The notes below the pieces were generated by a model. The model did not search any database and was not told the DNA's origin. It worked only from the letters and a program-made list of their open reading frames with translations. DNA of 64,000 bases from Rhyacichthys aspro (lineage: Eukaryota > Chordata > Actinopteri > Gobiiformes > Rhyacichthyidae), in NCBI GenBank assembly GCA_036850595.1, contig CM072159.1, forward strand, positions 32,384,371 through 32,448,370. Direction: 5' to 3'. Of this stretch, positions 25,483 through 36,555 are shown in pieces. The translations under genes and the position numbers were made by a program. Numbering within the stretch: position 1 is the stretch's first letter; the number at the start of each line of letters is the position of its first letter.

Positions 25483-26048
25483 TATTTTTTCTTCTAGTTG
25501 GAGAAAATGGTTTTAACTCCAAATTAAAGCAAGAATTTCTGTAAAAACAGTCTTTATGATCCATCTACTGTTTATTGTAAGGGATTGTAATAGATGAGAA
25601 CCTCTATTCAGGAACAGAAAACCTTGGACAATCACATGCTCCAAAAAGGAGCGCTCCCATTGGTCGACACTTGTCACATGACGTTCCAGGAAGTTTAATA
25701 GCTGCAGATAAAGTGTATTTTCAGCTGAATATGTCTTTTAACAGAGAAACAGCTGAAAAAAGAAAAGCATCAACAGAGAAAAGGGAGACAACGTAAAACA
25801 CAGATAAATACTGTCAATTCAATCACGTAATGTTTAACGAGGAGGAGATAATTGTCGTGCTGACGCTGAAGTCACAGCTAAGCTAACGCTAAACTCTAAA
25901 CTTCAGTTTGGTCAAATGGATTAGTATTTTGGATGAAAATTTGTTTTTATTTTTTAATAAAAGAGAAGCAGGAGAGGTCCCTAGGCTGATTTTGGAGGAG
26001 AGTGGAGTCTGAGACTGGGACAAGAAATAAATTATTGGAATAAATTAA
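25483..26048 (-). mobile_element. MITE-A copy on the minus strand, near full length
   Basis: This is the complement of subfamily A: TTCTAGTTGGAGAAAATGG, AAGGGATTGTAATAGATGAG, CTTGGACAATCACATGCTCC, the core complement GGAGCGCTCCCATTGG at 25648-25663, CGAGGAGGAGATAATTGTCG and GATTTTGGAGGAGAGTGGAG. Confidence 0.88.
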
Positions 26049-26471
26049 CTGTAGGAAGTCTGTCAAATTAGAAGTATATACAAGCGGTCAAAGTTAAGCG
26101 GTAAATATTGTTGCATGTGTTGATGGTGAAGAACCCGACAGACCCAGACAGGGCCCACAGCAGCAGACAGAGCAGGAGATCGACACAGCCCCAGCCGTCT
26201 TCATCCGGCTAAATTAACTCGGTGAGGTCCCACTGAGCCGGTCCTGTCCTCATTAGACACAGACCACGGCTGACTGTTCGAGGACTGTCTGAAAGTTTGA
26301 ACAAGTAAACAAGTCCCCAGGCTGACTCCGAACCAGGCCAGACGGCTCCATCAGTTTGTGTTCAGTCTTGTTTGTGTGCTCAGACATTCAAAAATATTCA
26401 AAATGAACAGATACTTTCAAAGATCTTAATGATGTTGACAGTTTTATATATTCAGATATGTCTTTTTCAGG
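26049..26471. other. Non-coding stretch, no gene seen
   Basis: 26120-26340 is GC-richer unique sequence (CAGACAGGGCCCACAGCAGC). No open frame of note. Confidence 0.5.
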
Positions 26472-27264
26472 TTTTAAAGCAACCCTGTGTAACTTTTATC
26501 CAGCAGGGGGAGCAAGATATAAAATTAGAATAATTGACTTAAAAATTGGAGGTATATTTTAAAACACAAAAACACAATAGTAAAAAAATAAATAAATATA
26601 TAATAAAAAAATATATAAAAAATAAACAACAGATATAATTTATAAATAAATACATAAATAAATAAGAGTCATAAAAAAACAGTCTATAAAGATTTGTTTT
26701 TTAGAAGTGATGTATTATTAGAACAGGACACTGAAAAAGTACAAAAAACCCCAAAACAAAACATGGAGGGCAATTATTTTCAACAGACGTTTCACATCAG
26801 TGCAGCATAGCAAAAAGGTTTTCGGCTTCTGGGCAATGAGCTGAAGGAAGGACGGAGCAGTGACAAAGAATTAAAGTTATTTTTAGTGAATTTAGGGTTT
26901 TTTTTCCAGAGAAAAAGTCTAGGATATGAAAACAGAGAATAAACACTGCAGACTTCAATCTTTGTGGTAGTTGTGAGTGTCCTGTTGCTGAATATAAGGT
27001 TGTTTTGCAGTACCTCGAGTGGCCACTAATCAAATTGGCAGCAGGAGAGAGGGGCAATAGAGACATTTCAGATGGCAGGTTAAGAAAGAACATGTCTTAA
27101 GGTCATTTTAGTGTATTTTGTACAACTCTGACTCTGTAGGGTCCAGTGTATTTGACTGTTTTCTTTTCTTTTGTCAAGTTTCTTCTGATCTCAGTCTAAA
27201 AAACAATAAAATAAGAGTGAGAATATAGATTTTTGGGCTCCAAGTTACACCGTACTGCTTTAAT
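26472..27264 (+). mobile_element. MITE family E copy 2, with AT-rich insert
   Basis: The left end is TTTTAAAGCAACCCTGTGTA, followed by CCAGCAGGGGGAGC (26500-26513). The right end is CAAGTTACACCGTACTGCTT followed by TAA, complementary in pattern to the left end. The pre-terminal CTCAGTCTAAAAAACA matches copy 1. About 500 bp more than copy 1, including 26570-26700 of A-rich low-complexity sequence, sits between. Confidence 0.6.
26500..26513 (+). promoter_or_regulatory. CTCF-like motif 3
   Basis: CCAGCAGGGGGAGC fits the CTCF core. It sits at the same place in the MITE as motif 1. Confidence 0.4.
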
Positions 27265-28554
27265 TAAGTGTAGATTGTTTTATTTTGATGTAAAGTTGTA
27301 CACATTTTGTACTTTGCTATTCAGAATGCATGTTTATTCATATGTTAAATGCAAATACCACATTAACAACGCTCTATGTTGCGTGTACGATTGGTCCGAG
27401 TGGTGCCGGTGTTTCTTTTCCTTCGTCTGATGCACTGTTTAAATGTGTGTGTGTGTGTTCAGACTCTTTGTGTTTGTGTGTTCTGGGGTTAATTAGCTTC
27501 CGAACAATGCCATCTATCAACCTAATGTTCAGACCCTGGCCCCGACAGCTCCATTACCACCAAACACACACATATGCCCCTAATGTTTTTCACACACGCA
27601 TCGATACACAACGCTGAAGAGTTGCGGTATTGATAAAACTGCATCAGATACATGTCCACTCCATTGTGGTCAGGATATTGTTCCGTGGTCAATGTCCTCC
27701 TCCAAAGAGCGACTATAACGGCCTTTTGCTCAACTTCAGTCGATATTTAGGTGTATTTAGGTTGGTTTTATTTCTCAGACTCTCCATCAGTGACACATTT
27801 CCTAATTTTACTGGTAATATTTGTTAAGTTCAAAGATTTTTTTACTAACGAAAGGCTAACAAAAGATAATATAATGAATAAATATCAAAATACAGTGTCT
27901 CAGAATCTAAAAACACCTCAGAAAAATAAAAGCATTTTAAATTATTATAAAGAAATAAAGTAACCAATCTCTTAAAAAATATAATAAAAAAAATCACTCT
28001 CCAAAAAATATTTACATGGTTTGGTTTATGAACAGTGAATATTTTAGAAATGTGTTCTCTCTTCAAGTTTGTGAGAAAAGAATGACAGCATTTTTTTTCT
28101 CGCCGCTTGTTCTCGACTCTGGGCAGAACGTTTTTCTCGTTTGGTTTCCAACAAATATTGTGTGATTGGTCAGAAATTTGAAGTGGGTTACAGCGAAGAA
28201 GCAGAAATGTTGTCATTCCTGCTTTTCCGTTGGTGCGAAAAGTTGAATAAAAGACAAAAAGGTTGAAGAATGGATAGTTTTGAGGATCTCAGATAAAAAA
28301 AACAACACCTCTTCCTCTGCTTCAAACATGTTCTCCTCCTTCTTCTTCATCAACTCAACACTACCATCTCTGCCGTTGTCTCCGTGCTATCGCTGTATTG
28401 TTGTTTGTCGATTGTTTATGTCAGATTCCCACAATGCTTTGCGCGTGTGACATTCCAGGAAAACAAAAAAAATGTCTCTATTCTTGCAGAGGTTTGGACT
28501 TGAGTCACAAATTTAAAGACTTTCAACTTGAGAGAATGTAAAAAGACTTGTAAC
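27265..28554. other. Non-coding stretch, no gene seen
   Basis: Short GT/CA tracts lie at 27444-27480 and 27565-27600. AT-rich runs occur at 27820-28010. No repeat family recognised, and the open frames are short. Confidence 0.5.
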
Positions 28555-28996
28555 TGGACTTGGACTTGAACCAGACTCAGACTTCACTTGGACTTGAACC
28601 AGACTCAGACTTCACTTGGACTTGAACCAGACTCAGACTTCACTTGGACTTGAACCAGACTCAGACTTCACTTGGACTTGAACCAAAGACTCAGACTTCA
28701 CTTGGACTTGAACCAGACTCAGACTTCACTTGGACTTGAACCAAGGACTCAGACTTCACTTGGACTTGAACCAGACTCAGACTTCACTTGGACTTCAGAC
28801 TTCACTACTCAACTCAGACTTCACTTGGACTTGAACCAGACTCAGACTTCACTTGGACTTGAACCAAAGACTCAGACTTCACTTGGACTTGAACCAGACT
28901 CAGACTTCACTTGGACTTGAACCAGACTCAGACTTCACTTGGACTTGAACCAGACTCACTTGGACTTGAACCAGACTCACTTGGACTTGAGTCTCT
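28555..28996. repeat. 28-bp minisatellite, about 14-15 copies
   Basis: The unit is ACTTGGACTTGAACCAGACT plus eight further bases (CAGACTTC). Some units carry a 2-bp insertion (CCAAAGACT or CCAAGGACT), and shortened units occur at the right end. The open frame translated from it (repeated TSLGLEP) is a repeat artefact. Confidence 0.95.
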
Positions 28997-31009
28997 GAAA
29001 AGACTTGATGTTTCTCCAAAGATTAAAAGAATATTATTAGAAACAGTTCATTTTCTTCAATAGTTTGACAGATTACACAGAGTTAAGTGTTACTCTCATG
29101 ACGCTGCCTTCAAATGCTCTCTGTAAAACTCAAAGACAACTAAAGAACAAAAAGCAGCCACACACTGAACATCACTGACACCAAAGAATAGAAAAAATCA
29201 TCATGAAAATACTTTTATGAGTAAATATTCTATAGAAATACAAGCACTTGTCAGTTATACTTACTTTATAATTTTTTGTTAAATAAATACAGATTTAAAA
29301 GCTTACAGCAGCTGTTTTAATGTATTCTCTGGGAGTATGGAACAATCGTAAGTGTCTGAAACTTTGTCAAAAATGTATATTTATCTTTGGTGGATCTTTG
29401 GTGGAACATGAGCCCCTTATTTATTTTTTATTCAGAAGTAAAGGCAGGTTGCGTTACAGTGAACTATGGCTCAATTTGTGTAAACATTTTGCTGAATAGC
29501 TCCATCGTGACCAGAACAAGGCTGAGAACAGGCCTCTCTCTTTCTCCTGCAGCAGGTGTCCACACCACAACAGCATTTCTATGTTTAAAGTAAAAACCTT
29601 TAGTCTGTCCTAAATACCCACTATTTGTTTTAGACCTTCAAAGTGGCATTTGGAAAGGTCACTTTGAGTTGCTCGCAGGTTTTTTCAACTTCTTCCCAGA
29701 GTTTGTGTGTGTTTTGAATGTCTTTGAGCGCCTCTAAACCAATCATTTTGCTCTCGAGTGGGAGAAAACAGCACAAAAAGCAGTAACTCGGATCATTAGG
29801 TCTGTTAAAGTCCAAAGCCGGCTGTTAGTTATCGTTTCTGCTCCTTGAGAGGGATTCAGCCTGATCTATAGTGACGAATGAAAGCATTCCCTGCTATCAC
29901 CAGAGCCATTAAAGAACAGAAAGAGCCTGAGCTTACTGTCTCCATTCAGTCCCTGGAGCTCAATCAGAACAAACAGGTGAGAAATCTGAGCAGTCTCGAG
30001 TTAGAACGAGTACAGTATTTAAAATGTGTTCCCTACAGCGCAGACAGACGTCATCAGTCACAAAGTGTGCATTGATTACTGTCAAAGAGAGAAAACATTT
30101 TTATTTGTCCTCTTCAATAGCCTTTGCAGATCAATTAAGGATTAATCTGTTACTTTTACAGCACAAAGAACAGTCTGCAGTGTTTCATTATGATCAATTC
30201 CTTCATAAAAATGATTTAATATCTGTCTGGGAACTGGAAATGGCTCTGCAGCTGAAGCCGTCCAACAAGATATATTAACATTATTCTTACACAAGGTTCA
30301 GTTTGATCAAAAAATCAGAGACTACTGCTCACCTCCAACTTCTACAGAGATTTATTTAGGCTCAAAGAGACGACGTTTAGGCACTAGGCCTTCAAGAAAA
30401 ACATCTTAAATATATATTATTATAGTGAACGAATACAAATACACCAGCTGTACACACATAGTACATCAAAAATAATAATAAATAGATAAAACACTGGAGC
30501 ACATATAATAACAAATAAATGTGCTGTATTCTTATATAAATAGAACATGTATAAATGAAATAAATACAGTTATCAGATTAACCTGGTCAGCTCTAAACAT
30601 AACACCTCACGGTTTCTGTAAAAACAACTTTTTCTTATTAAAAACATTCAGTGGTTGAGTTAATCATTGAGGCCTTCTGGTAATAATGTTTGGAGAGTGT
30701 GTTTCCAGCATCCTTCTCTCTGTTTTAACACACTACGTTTCATTTAAAAGCTTTGCTGCATGTTGTGTCCATTCTGACTTTTGATCAAAGGCAGAGTTAC
30801 GTCTCTCTGAACCTTGGCTGCAGCTGAAATATCATCTGGAATACTTTTTAGGGTTATATTAAAATCTACTGACATACTTTTTATGCCAAAGTGCAGCGTT
30901 GAGAGCTGAACTTAGACTATTTTTTTGGCAGATTTTAGAACGTTCCACGTGAAGTGTCCATGGTCCTGAACTCAGACACAGCACTGAACAAACATCAGAG
31001 TTCATTTTG
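28997..31009. other. Non-coding stretch, no gene seen
   Basis: Unique sequence. 30400-30570 is AT-rich. Open frames at 29387-29593, 29878-30075 and 30024-30278 (+) and 29630-29815 (-) show no recognisable family. Confidence 0.5.
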
Positions 31010-31480
31010 AATTATTTGCATCATAGTTTTTGTCAAGGATATATGTTTGTAAGTGAAACAAAAACTAAATAAAAAGTACTCAATGAGAAACTAAATCTCA
31101 GACTAAATGTATTGACACTTTTGAATAAAAAGGAAATAAACAGAGACTAAATCCAATGAAAATGAACTATGTTAGACGTCGGTGATGTGCTAGTGCCGGG
31201 ATGTCCGGGATAAATTAATTTAGGGGTTTAAAGAAGTAAATGACATAAAAATCTGAGACGTAAATGCATTTTAAATAAAGATACGTTTGTGTTTGGAATA
31301 ACTCGAGTGAAATCAGACTCAACACCAGCCGTAACAGGTTAGAAGTAGTTTTATTTCATTCAGACAGAAATTATTATTGAAGAAAATGCATTATTCTTTA
31401 TATTTTAATGACTAAATCTTGTAGATAAAGTTGTCTCTTTGTATATTTAGTCGACTAAAACTAATCAGGATTAGATGCCA
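31010..31480 (-). repeat. Repeat C copy 3
   Basis: The complement of the family: CAACACCAGCCGTAACAGGT, TTCATTCAGACAGAAATTAT, TATATTTTAATGACTAAATC, TTTAGTCGACTAAAACTAAT. The part 31030-31170 matches the distal half of the 33.7-kb copy, with AAATAAACAGAGACTAAATC. Confidence 0.7.
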
Positions 31481-31880
31481 AAAAAAAGGTCAAAATGAAC
31501 ACTAATATTCATAACACTCTGACTCCTTTTGACCTGATATAACCTTTTCTAAACCCAAATGTCACTTTGAGGCAAAAATAGAGCAGATAAACAGGAACCA
31601 GCCTGTGTCACTGGCTTATGCGGTCACAAAGGAATTCAGTTTAATCCATAATGAGTCAAAATAAGACTTTTCTAACTCTCCTAATACCAATAACACAGGG
31701 AGAGAGTGTGCAGTGGAAGCTAAGTGTTGAGCAGTGAACACATTACACACTGATGGCTGCATGAGGCAGAGAGAAAGTGTTTTAAGTGCTAATTGAAAAC
31801 TTCACACTCAGCAACACACACACACACACACATATTCCTTTCCTTTTTATCCCCCACACATGCATTTTTTGCCCTTTTCA

Positions 31881-31909
31881 ACACACACACACACCCACAC
31901 ACACACACA
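31881..31909. repeat. (AC)n microsatellite, interrupted
   Basis: An AC run broken once by CC. A shorter (AC)9 run lies at 31814-31832. Confidence 0.93.
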
Positions 31910-32515
31910 TATTCATTAGCGCAAATGGAATTAAGGGGATTGGAGGCATAATCTCCTTCCCATGCGACGTGAGGGAATGGAGCCGTTAATTTCCCGCCTC
32001 AAACTACAAACTCTGCCGCTGTGAAAGAAGCTGAAAGAGTCGCTCGCAACTCGCAGCGCATGAATGATTTACAGCACAGCCTCCTGCTCTTAAATGCCAC
32101 ACGCCATTAGACCAGCGCAGTCGAACTCTGCGCATCCAGAAGAGAATCTACACGGAAACAGATCGTTTTTTAGAAAGAGCAGGTGTAGAATCAGGAGCGA
32201 GGATTCAGTTCAGGTAGTTTTTTGTTGTTGTTTCTCTCTGCTTTTCTTACTTTTTCTCAGTAATGACTCCAGAAATCCTGCAGGAGGATGACTGTGCAGT
32301 GTACTCAAGTGTATGGTGGCATCTCATTTTAGAGAATATACAGCTGTAGTATGGAAATAACAAAAGATCAAAGTTCCAGGCGGGTCCAGGTCGCGGGGTT
32401 ACTTCTCCATTGTTGCTGTAAACAGACAAATATCTCGTATTCATGCAGCCACGAATGAATCTCTCTTTGAAATGGATATTGGTCTATTTAGATGCACACG
32501 GGGAGTAAAAGGACA

Positions 32516-32538
32516 AACACACACACACACACACACAC
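32516..32538. repeat. (AC)11 microsatellite
   Basis: An uninterrupted AC run. Confidence 0.95.
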
Positions 32539-33097
32539 CGAGCACACATTTACATACACAAAATATCAAGCTGGAAACATATGCACATGTATTGTTTTAC
32601 CGCTTGTTTGTCACTTTTGTGTTTATTTGGCTGTTTATGAATTAAACATGTGCCTCCTGAAGTTTTGTAAAAGGCTGCATTGTTTTCCAGGTACATTTCT
32701 CAACATAAACTGTCACAAATCACATTAACTTATTGTCTATAATGTAAAATAAACATCAAAAATACATGTTTGCACACTACTGCTGGTATTATGGAACAAA
32801 CCAAGTAGAAAAAACACATGTATTTAGTTTATAAATACTCTAAACATGTCTGTCCCGGGTCCAATCGTGGCACAAGGTCGTCTTCCTTAATGAATTAATC
32901 TAATCCTTATTAGTTTTAGTCGACTATATCTACAAAAGATCACTAAAATATACAGAATAATGTATTTCCTTCAGTAATAATGTCTCTAATGAAAGTAAAC
33001 TAGTCCTAACCTGTTCCAGCTGGTATTCAGGTTCCAAGTGTTAACACAGTTTATATTTAAAGTGGTTCTCTTTTCGTCTCCTGTCGTCTTCCTGAGG

Positions 33098-33105
33098 CTC
33101 AAACA
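33098..33105. repeat. Left 8-bp target site copy of the hAT insertion
   Basis: CTCAAACA here pairs with TTCTAACA at 33648-33655. The uninterrupted site in the sister repeat at about 8940 reads CTCTAACA (as the complement), so each copy has one change. Confidence 0.7.
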
Positions 33106-33647
33106 CACACATGTCAAACTCAAGGCCCGGGGGCCAAATGTGGCCCTTTGCAATGTTTTATGTGGCCCTTCAATACATTTAGAAGGAGATATATTTGCCA
33201 CTAGGTTTTATTGGTTTAGCCAGGTTTTAAGATAAATAAAACCTGTTCAAATCCATCTAAACCTGTGAAATGCTACTAATACCTGTTAAAATCCAACCAA
33301 AACCTGTTCAAATCCTACTAAACCCTGTTCAAACACATATAAAACCTGTTCAAATCCAACTAAAACCTGTTCAAATCCAACTAAACCCTGTTCAAACACA
33401 TATAAAACCTGTTTAAGTAATTATAAAACCTGTTCAAATCCAACTAAAATCTGTTTAAGTAATTATAAAACCTGTTCAAATTCAATTAAAACCTGTAAGG
33501 AAGAAAAATCATATTAAAGATAACTTTTGTAAGACTCCAATGAAGATGAAGCCTAATAAAAGCTCCCCAAGTGTCACCATCTTCAGCCCCTGAAAGATTT
33601 ACCATTAACTATTGCGGCCCCTCACTGTTTTGAGTTTGACACCACTG
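33106..33647 (+). mobile_element. Non-autonomous hAT-type element carrying the 21-bp minisatellite
   Basis: The right terminus GAGTTTGACACCACTG is the complement of CAGTGGTGTCAAACTC, a hAT-type end. The left terminus CACACATGTCAAACTC matches it in its inner ten bases. GGCCCGGGGGCCAAATGTGG follows the left end and GCGGCCCCTCACTG precedes the right end. The length is 542 bp with no transposase. The 8-bp target duplication fits the hAT superfamily. Confidence 0.85.
33228..33495. repeat. Minisatellite inside the hAT element, 20-21 bp unit
   Basis: Units like ATAAAACCTGTTCAAATCCA, about 12 copies. They are the complement-oriented form of the repeat at 16079-16875. Confidence 0.92.
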
Positions 33648-33830
33648 TTCTAACAAATGTTTGTGTCTGACATCACTGAGTCTGATTGGATCCTTTTCAC
33701 TGGATTTAATCTCTGTTCATTTTAGTTTTTATTTGAAAGTGTGGATCCATTTAGTGGAGTTTTCGTTCTCATGAATTCCTTTTTATTTAGTTTTCCTTTT
33801 CGTTTTCGGACAGAAGTGAAAACTACTGAA

Positions 33831-34715
33831 AACATGGCTCTGTCGTTTGTTTTGAACTAAATACTGAAATAAATTAAACACACTTTTTGTCAAACTGAGA
33901 GTAATTAGCTCCAGAATGAGATTCCATCTGATTAGAGTTGTTTTAAAGCTGGTCTCTTTGCTCCAATGAGAACAGTTGTCCAGAGGTTACAATAGATTTA
34001 TAGGACGTTGAATCACCTCTGAAGTCACACTCCAACATCTCCTAAATCTCTTTTAAAATTCAGCGAGCTACACCTGCTGCGTGGCTTCGGAGGGAAATCT
34101 CGAAAAACGGAGGAAAGATCCCTGACCTTTTAAAATGGCAACGACAAGTGTAGAGGCAGGATGCCACCGATTTGAGACGACGCTCGGAGGAAACGAAGAC
34201 ATTGAGTGATGGCCTTTACAAATATTCACGTCACACAGAGACGCGCAGAGACACAGCACTGTCCGTCTTAAATCTCAGACGCGGCGTGTTCTGCTGCGTT
34301 CAGCGTTTGTGCGCACGGCCGAGTGTTTGTGGCTGTGTCGGTGTTAGCGACAGGCGTCTGACAGTGTGTATGTTTTAGTTTGGATTGCAGTGACTCCCGG
34401 TGAATGCCAATGAGACGTCTGTCCAATGGATGTGTGTGTTTTGGCAAGTACAGGGTCTTCCCTCGCTGTCCCCTTCTTTCAGCGGAAAAATCAATCTAGC
34501 TGACACCTTGGGCCTGTGACGATACCGAACGCCACTTTTACCTGAGTGTGTCCTCTGTCATTCTGGAAACCTTTGTCCAAACAGCCTCCGTCCGCTCTGG
34601 ACTAGAGTCTGTAGTCGAGGCTAGTCCTGGTCTAGATCAGAAGTTCTTAAGAACAAGTGATTTATTTAGTAACATAATATAAATGAATGGAAATGTTTTC
34701 TTTATTATTTCTTGC
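33831..34715. other. Non-coding stretch, no gene seen
   Basis: 34160-34370 is CpG-richer (GACGCGCAGAGACAC, GACGCGGCGTGTTC) with an open frame at 34172-34378 that resembles no family. Confidence 0.5.
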
Positions 34716-35280
34716 TTAAAGCTCCACTCTCTGGTTTTCTTTTTTTGTCCCTGTCTCAGACTCTCCTCCAAAATCAGTCTAGGGACCTCTCCTGCTTCTC
34801 TTTTATTACAAAATAAAACCAGACCAGTTTTTCCTCCAAAATACTAATCCATTTGACCAAACTGAAGTTTAGAGTTTAGCGTTAGCTTAGCTGTGACTTC
34901 AGCGTCAGGACGACAATTATCTCCTCCTCGTTAAACATTACGTGATTGAATTGACAGTATTTATCTGTGTTTTACGTTGCCTCCCTTTTCTCTGTTGATG
35001 CTTTTCTTTTTTCAGCTGTTTCTCTGTTAAAAGACATATTCAGCTGAAAATACACTTTATCTGCAGCTATTAAACTTCCTGGAACGTCATGTGACAAGTG
35101 TCGACCAATGGGAGCGCTCCTTTTTGGAGCATGTGATTGTCCAAGGTTTTCTGTTCCTGAATAAAGGTTCTCATCTATTACAATCCCTTAGAATAAACAG
35201 GAGATGGATCATAAAGACAAATAATTGCTTTTACAATAAACTATTTGGGTTTAAACCATTCTCACATCTAGAAGAATACA
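34716..35280 (+). mobile_element. MITE-A copy, most complete
   Basis: It starts TTAAAGCTCCACTCTCTGGT and has all A landmarks in order: AGTCTAGGGACCTCTCCTGC, AACCAGACCAGTTTTTCCTC, GTTTAGCGTTAGCTTAGCTG, CTGCAGCTATTAAACTTCCT, the core CCAATGGGAGCGCTCC at 35105-35120, GGAGCATGTGATTGTCCAAG and ATTACAATCCCTTAGAATAA. It is a good reference copy for the subfamily. Confidence 0.9.
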
Positions 35281-36010
35281 TTTCAGGTCCAGTCAGTCCT
35301 TGCTGCTGTGTTCAAGTCTCTTCTGGTCTGGTCTTGGTTTGAACTGTGTGACGTCCTCAGACCTGGTCTCAGTCAGGACATAGTTTGACTAACACTAAAC
35401 TTTTGTGAATTCTATCTCCTGTGTTGCTAATGTTTCATTGTTTATCTCATTTTTCTGTCTAACTTATCTCAAATGTTTGCTTCACATTCTCTGAGCAAAC
35501 AATAACTTTACTGTTGTGTATTTGAAGCTCGGCTCCGGCGATGACAAGCTCACCTTACATCCGAGAGAATTATTAATCGCTGCATTCCCTCGGGGAGCGA
35601 GAAGCATTTATATCTGTTTGCACCGCCGTTCCAAGAGTAAAAAATGTGCATACATTTGAATATGGCAAACATGAGATGAATCATCACAGCATGACTCAAC
35701 TTTTTATTTAGACCTTTTTGCCTGGCAAATAATTCATGAAGATGATGAATAGGAAATTAAGCTGTGGGGTTTCACACATATGCAGCAGAAGGTAATTCTG
35801 GAGGAAGAATGAGTAGAAGGTGTTTTTATCAGTTCAGCAGCAGCAGGTCGTCCCAGTTATCATCGTGTCCTTGGCTTAGAGACCCTCACCTCCAGCGTCT
35901 GAGTCTGTCACAGTCTGTTCCAGTCTAAAGTTTACAAAACAAGAAGATGATTCTAAATCAAATCAATATCTGGTCTGAGTTTGTCTCAAAACAGCAACAG
36001 TTTGAGAAGA
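35281..36010. other. Non-coding stretch upstream of the exon, candidate conserved element
   Basis: 35525-35790 is repeat-free with homeodomain-like cores (GAATTATTAATCGC, CAAATAATTCATGAAGATGA). It looks like vertebrate conserved non-coding DNA, but that needs an alignment. The rest is unique sequence. Confidence 0.35.
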
Positions 36011-36358
36011 ATCTGGACTAAACCAGACCATGTAATCCCAGACAAAACCAGACCAGACTGGACTAAACCAGACCATGTAATCCCAGACAAAACCAGACTA
36101 AACTGGACTAAACCAGACCATGTAATCCCAGACAAAACCAGACTAAACTGGACTAAAGCAGACCATGTAACCCACAAAACCAACCAAACTGACTAAACAC
36201 CTGTAATCCCAACAAACCACTAAACTACTAAACCCCCTGTAATCCCAGACAAAACCAGACCAAACTGGACTAAAGCAGACCATGTAATCCCAGACAAAAC
36301 CAGACCAGACTGGACTAAACCAGACCATGTAATCCCAGACAAAACCAGACCAGACTGA
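36011..36358. repeat. 45-bp minisatellite, about 7.7 copies, near the exon
   Basis: Units contain CCAGACCATGTAATCCCAGA followed by variants of CAAAACCAGACCAGACTGGA and CTAAA. The array ends 197 bp before the exon. Units at about 36168-36241 are shortened by many small losses of G or GA. The open frames on both strands are repeat artefacts. Confidence 0.93.
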
Positions 36359-36504
36359 TAAAAAAACAAACTAAAAAACCCATTTAAATTGTATATTAAT
36401 GTCAGCATTCTTACTTTACTGCAGATCTTTTTTCACACAGAACTGTAAAACAAACATGTACCGTTTCATTTTAACTCATACCAGCGACTCCTCCAACTAA
36501 TGCT

Positions 36505-36555
36505 CACTAACTCAGTGTAACACACACTTTCTTCTTCTTCTCTTTGTTTTTGCAG
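36505..36555 (+). promoter_or_regulatory. 3' splice site of the grm8 exon
   Basis: A branch-point-like CACTAAC lies at about 36505-36511. A strong pyrimidine tract (TTTCTTCTTCTTCTCTTTG) follows, then TTTTTGCAG ending at 36555. The reading frame that matches the receptor begins at the next base, which fixes the exon start. An in-frame ATG can be read 12 bp upstream of the exon, but it lies inside the pyrimidine tract and is not a start codon. Confidence 0.9.

Larger units (their letters stand above)
31481..32889. other. Non-coding stretch with AC microsatellites
   Basis: AC runs lie at 31814-31832, 31881-31909 (interrupted) and 32516-32538. 31920-32160 is repeat-free and GC-richer. No gene seen. 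Confidence 0.55.
32890..33830 (+). repeat. Repeat C copy 4, split by a hAT insertion
   Basis: The left part (32890-33105) reads TTAGTTTTAGTCGACTATAT through TCTTTTCGTCTCCTGTCG and CTTCCTGAGGCTC. The right part (33648-33830) resumes with TTCTAACAAATGTTTGTGTC and GACATCACTGAGTCTGATTG. The complement at 8781-9310 has both parts joined. Confidence 0.8.
1..36555 (+). other. grm8: grm8 upstream intron (inferred, open at the left edge)
   Basis: The exon at 36556 begins in phase 0 in the middle of the ligand-binding domain, so the sequence before it must be intron. No earlier receptor exon (such as the one ending ILRLFK) is recognisable on the + strand back to base 1. Large introns are known for this gene in vertebrates. 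How far left the intron extends is inference. Confidence 0.75.

Noticed and set aside
28672..28920. Repetitive protein with TSLGLEP units
   Set aside because: A direct translation of the 28-bp minisatellite. Units with 2-bp insertions shift the frame, so it is not maintained as coding.
35981..36408. Open frames on both strands with repeated KPDHVIPDKT or GLVLSGITW units
   Set aside because: Translations of the 45-bp minisatellite (45 is divisible by three, so frames stay open). They occur on both strands at once and in intron.
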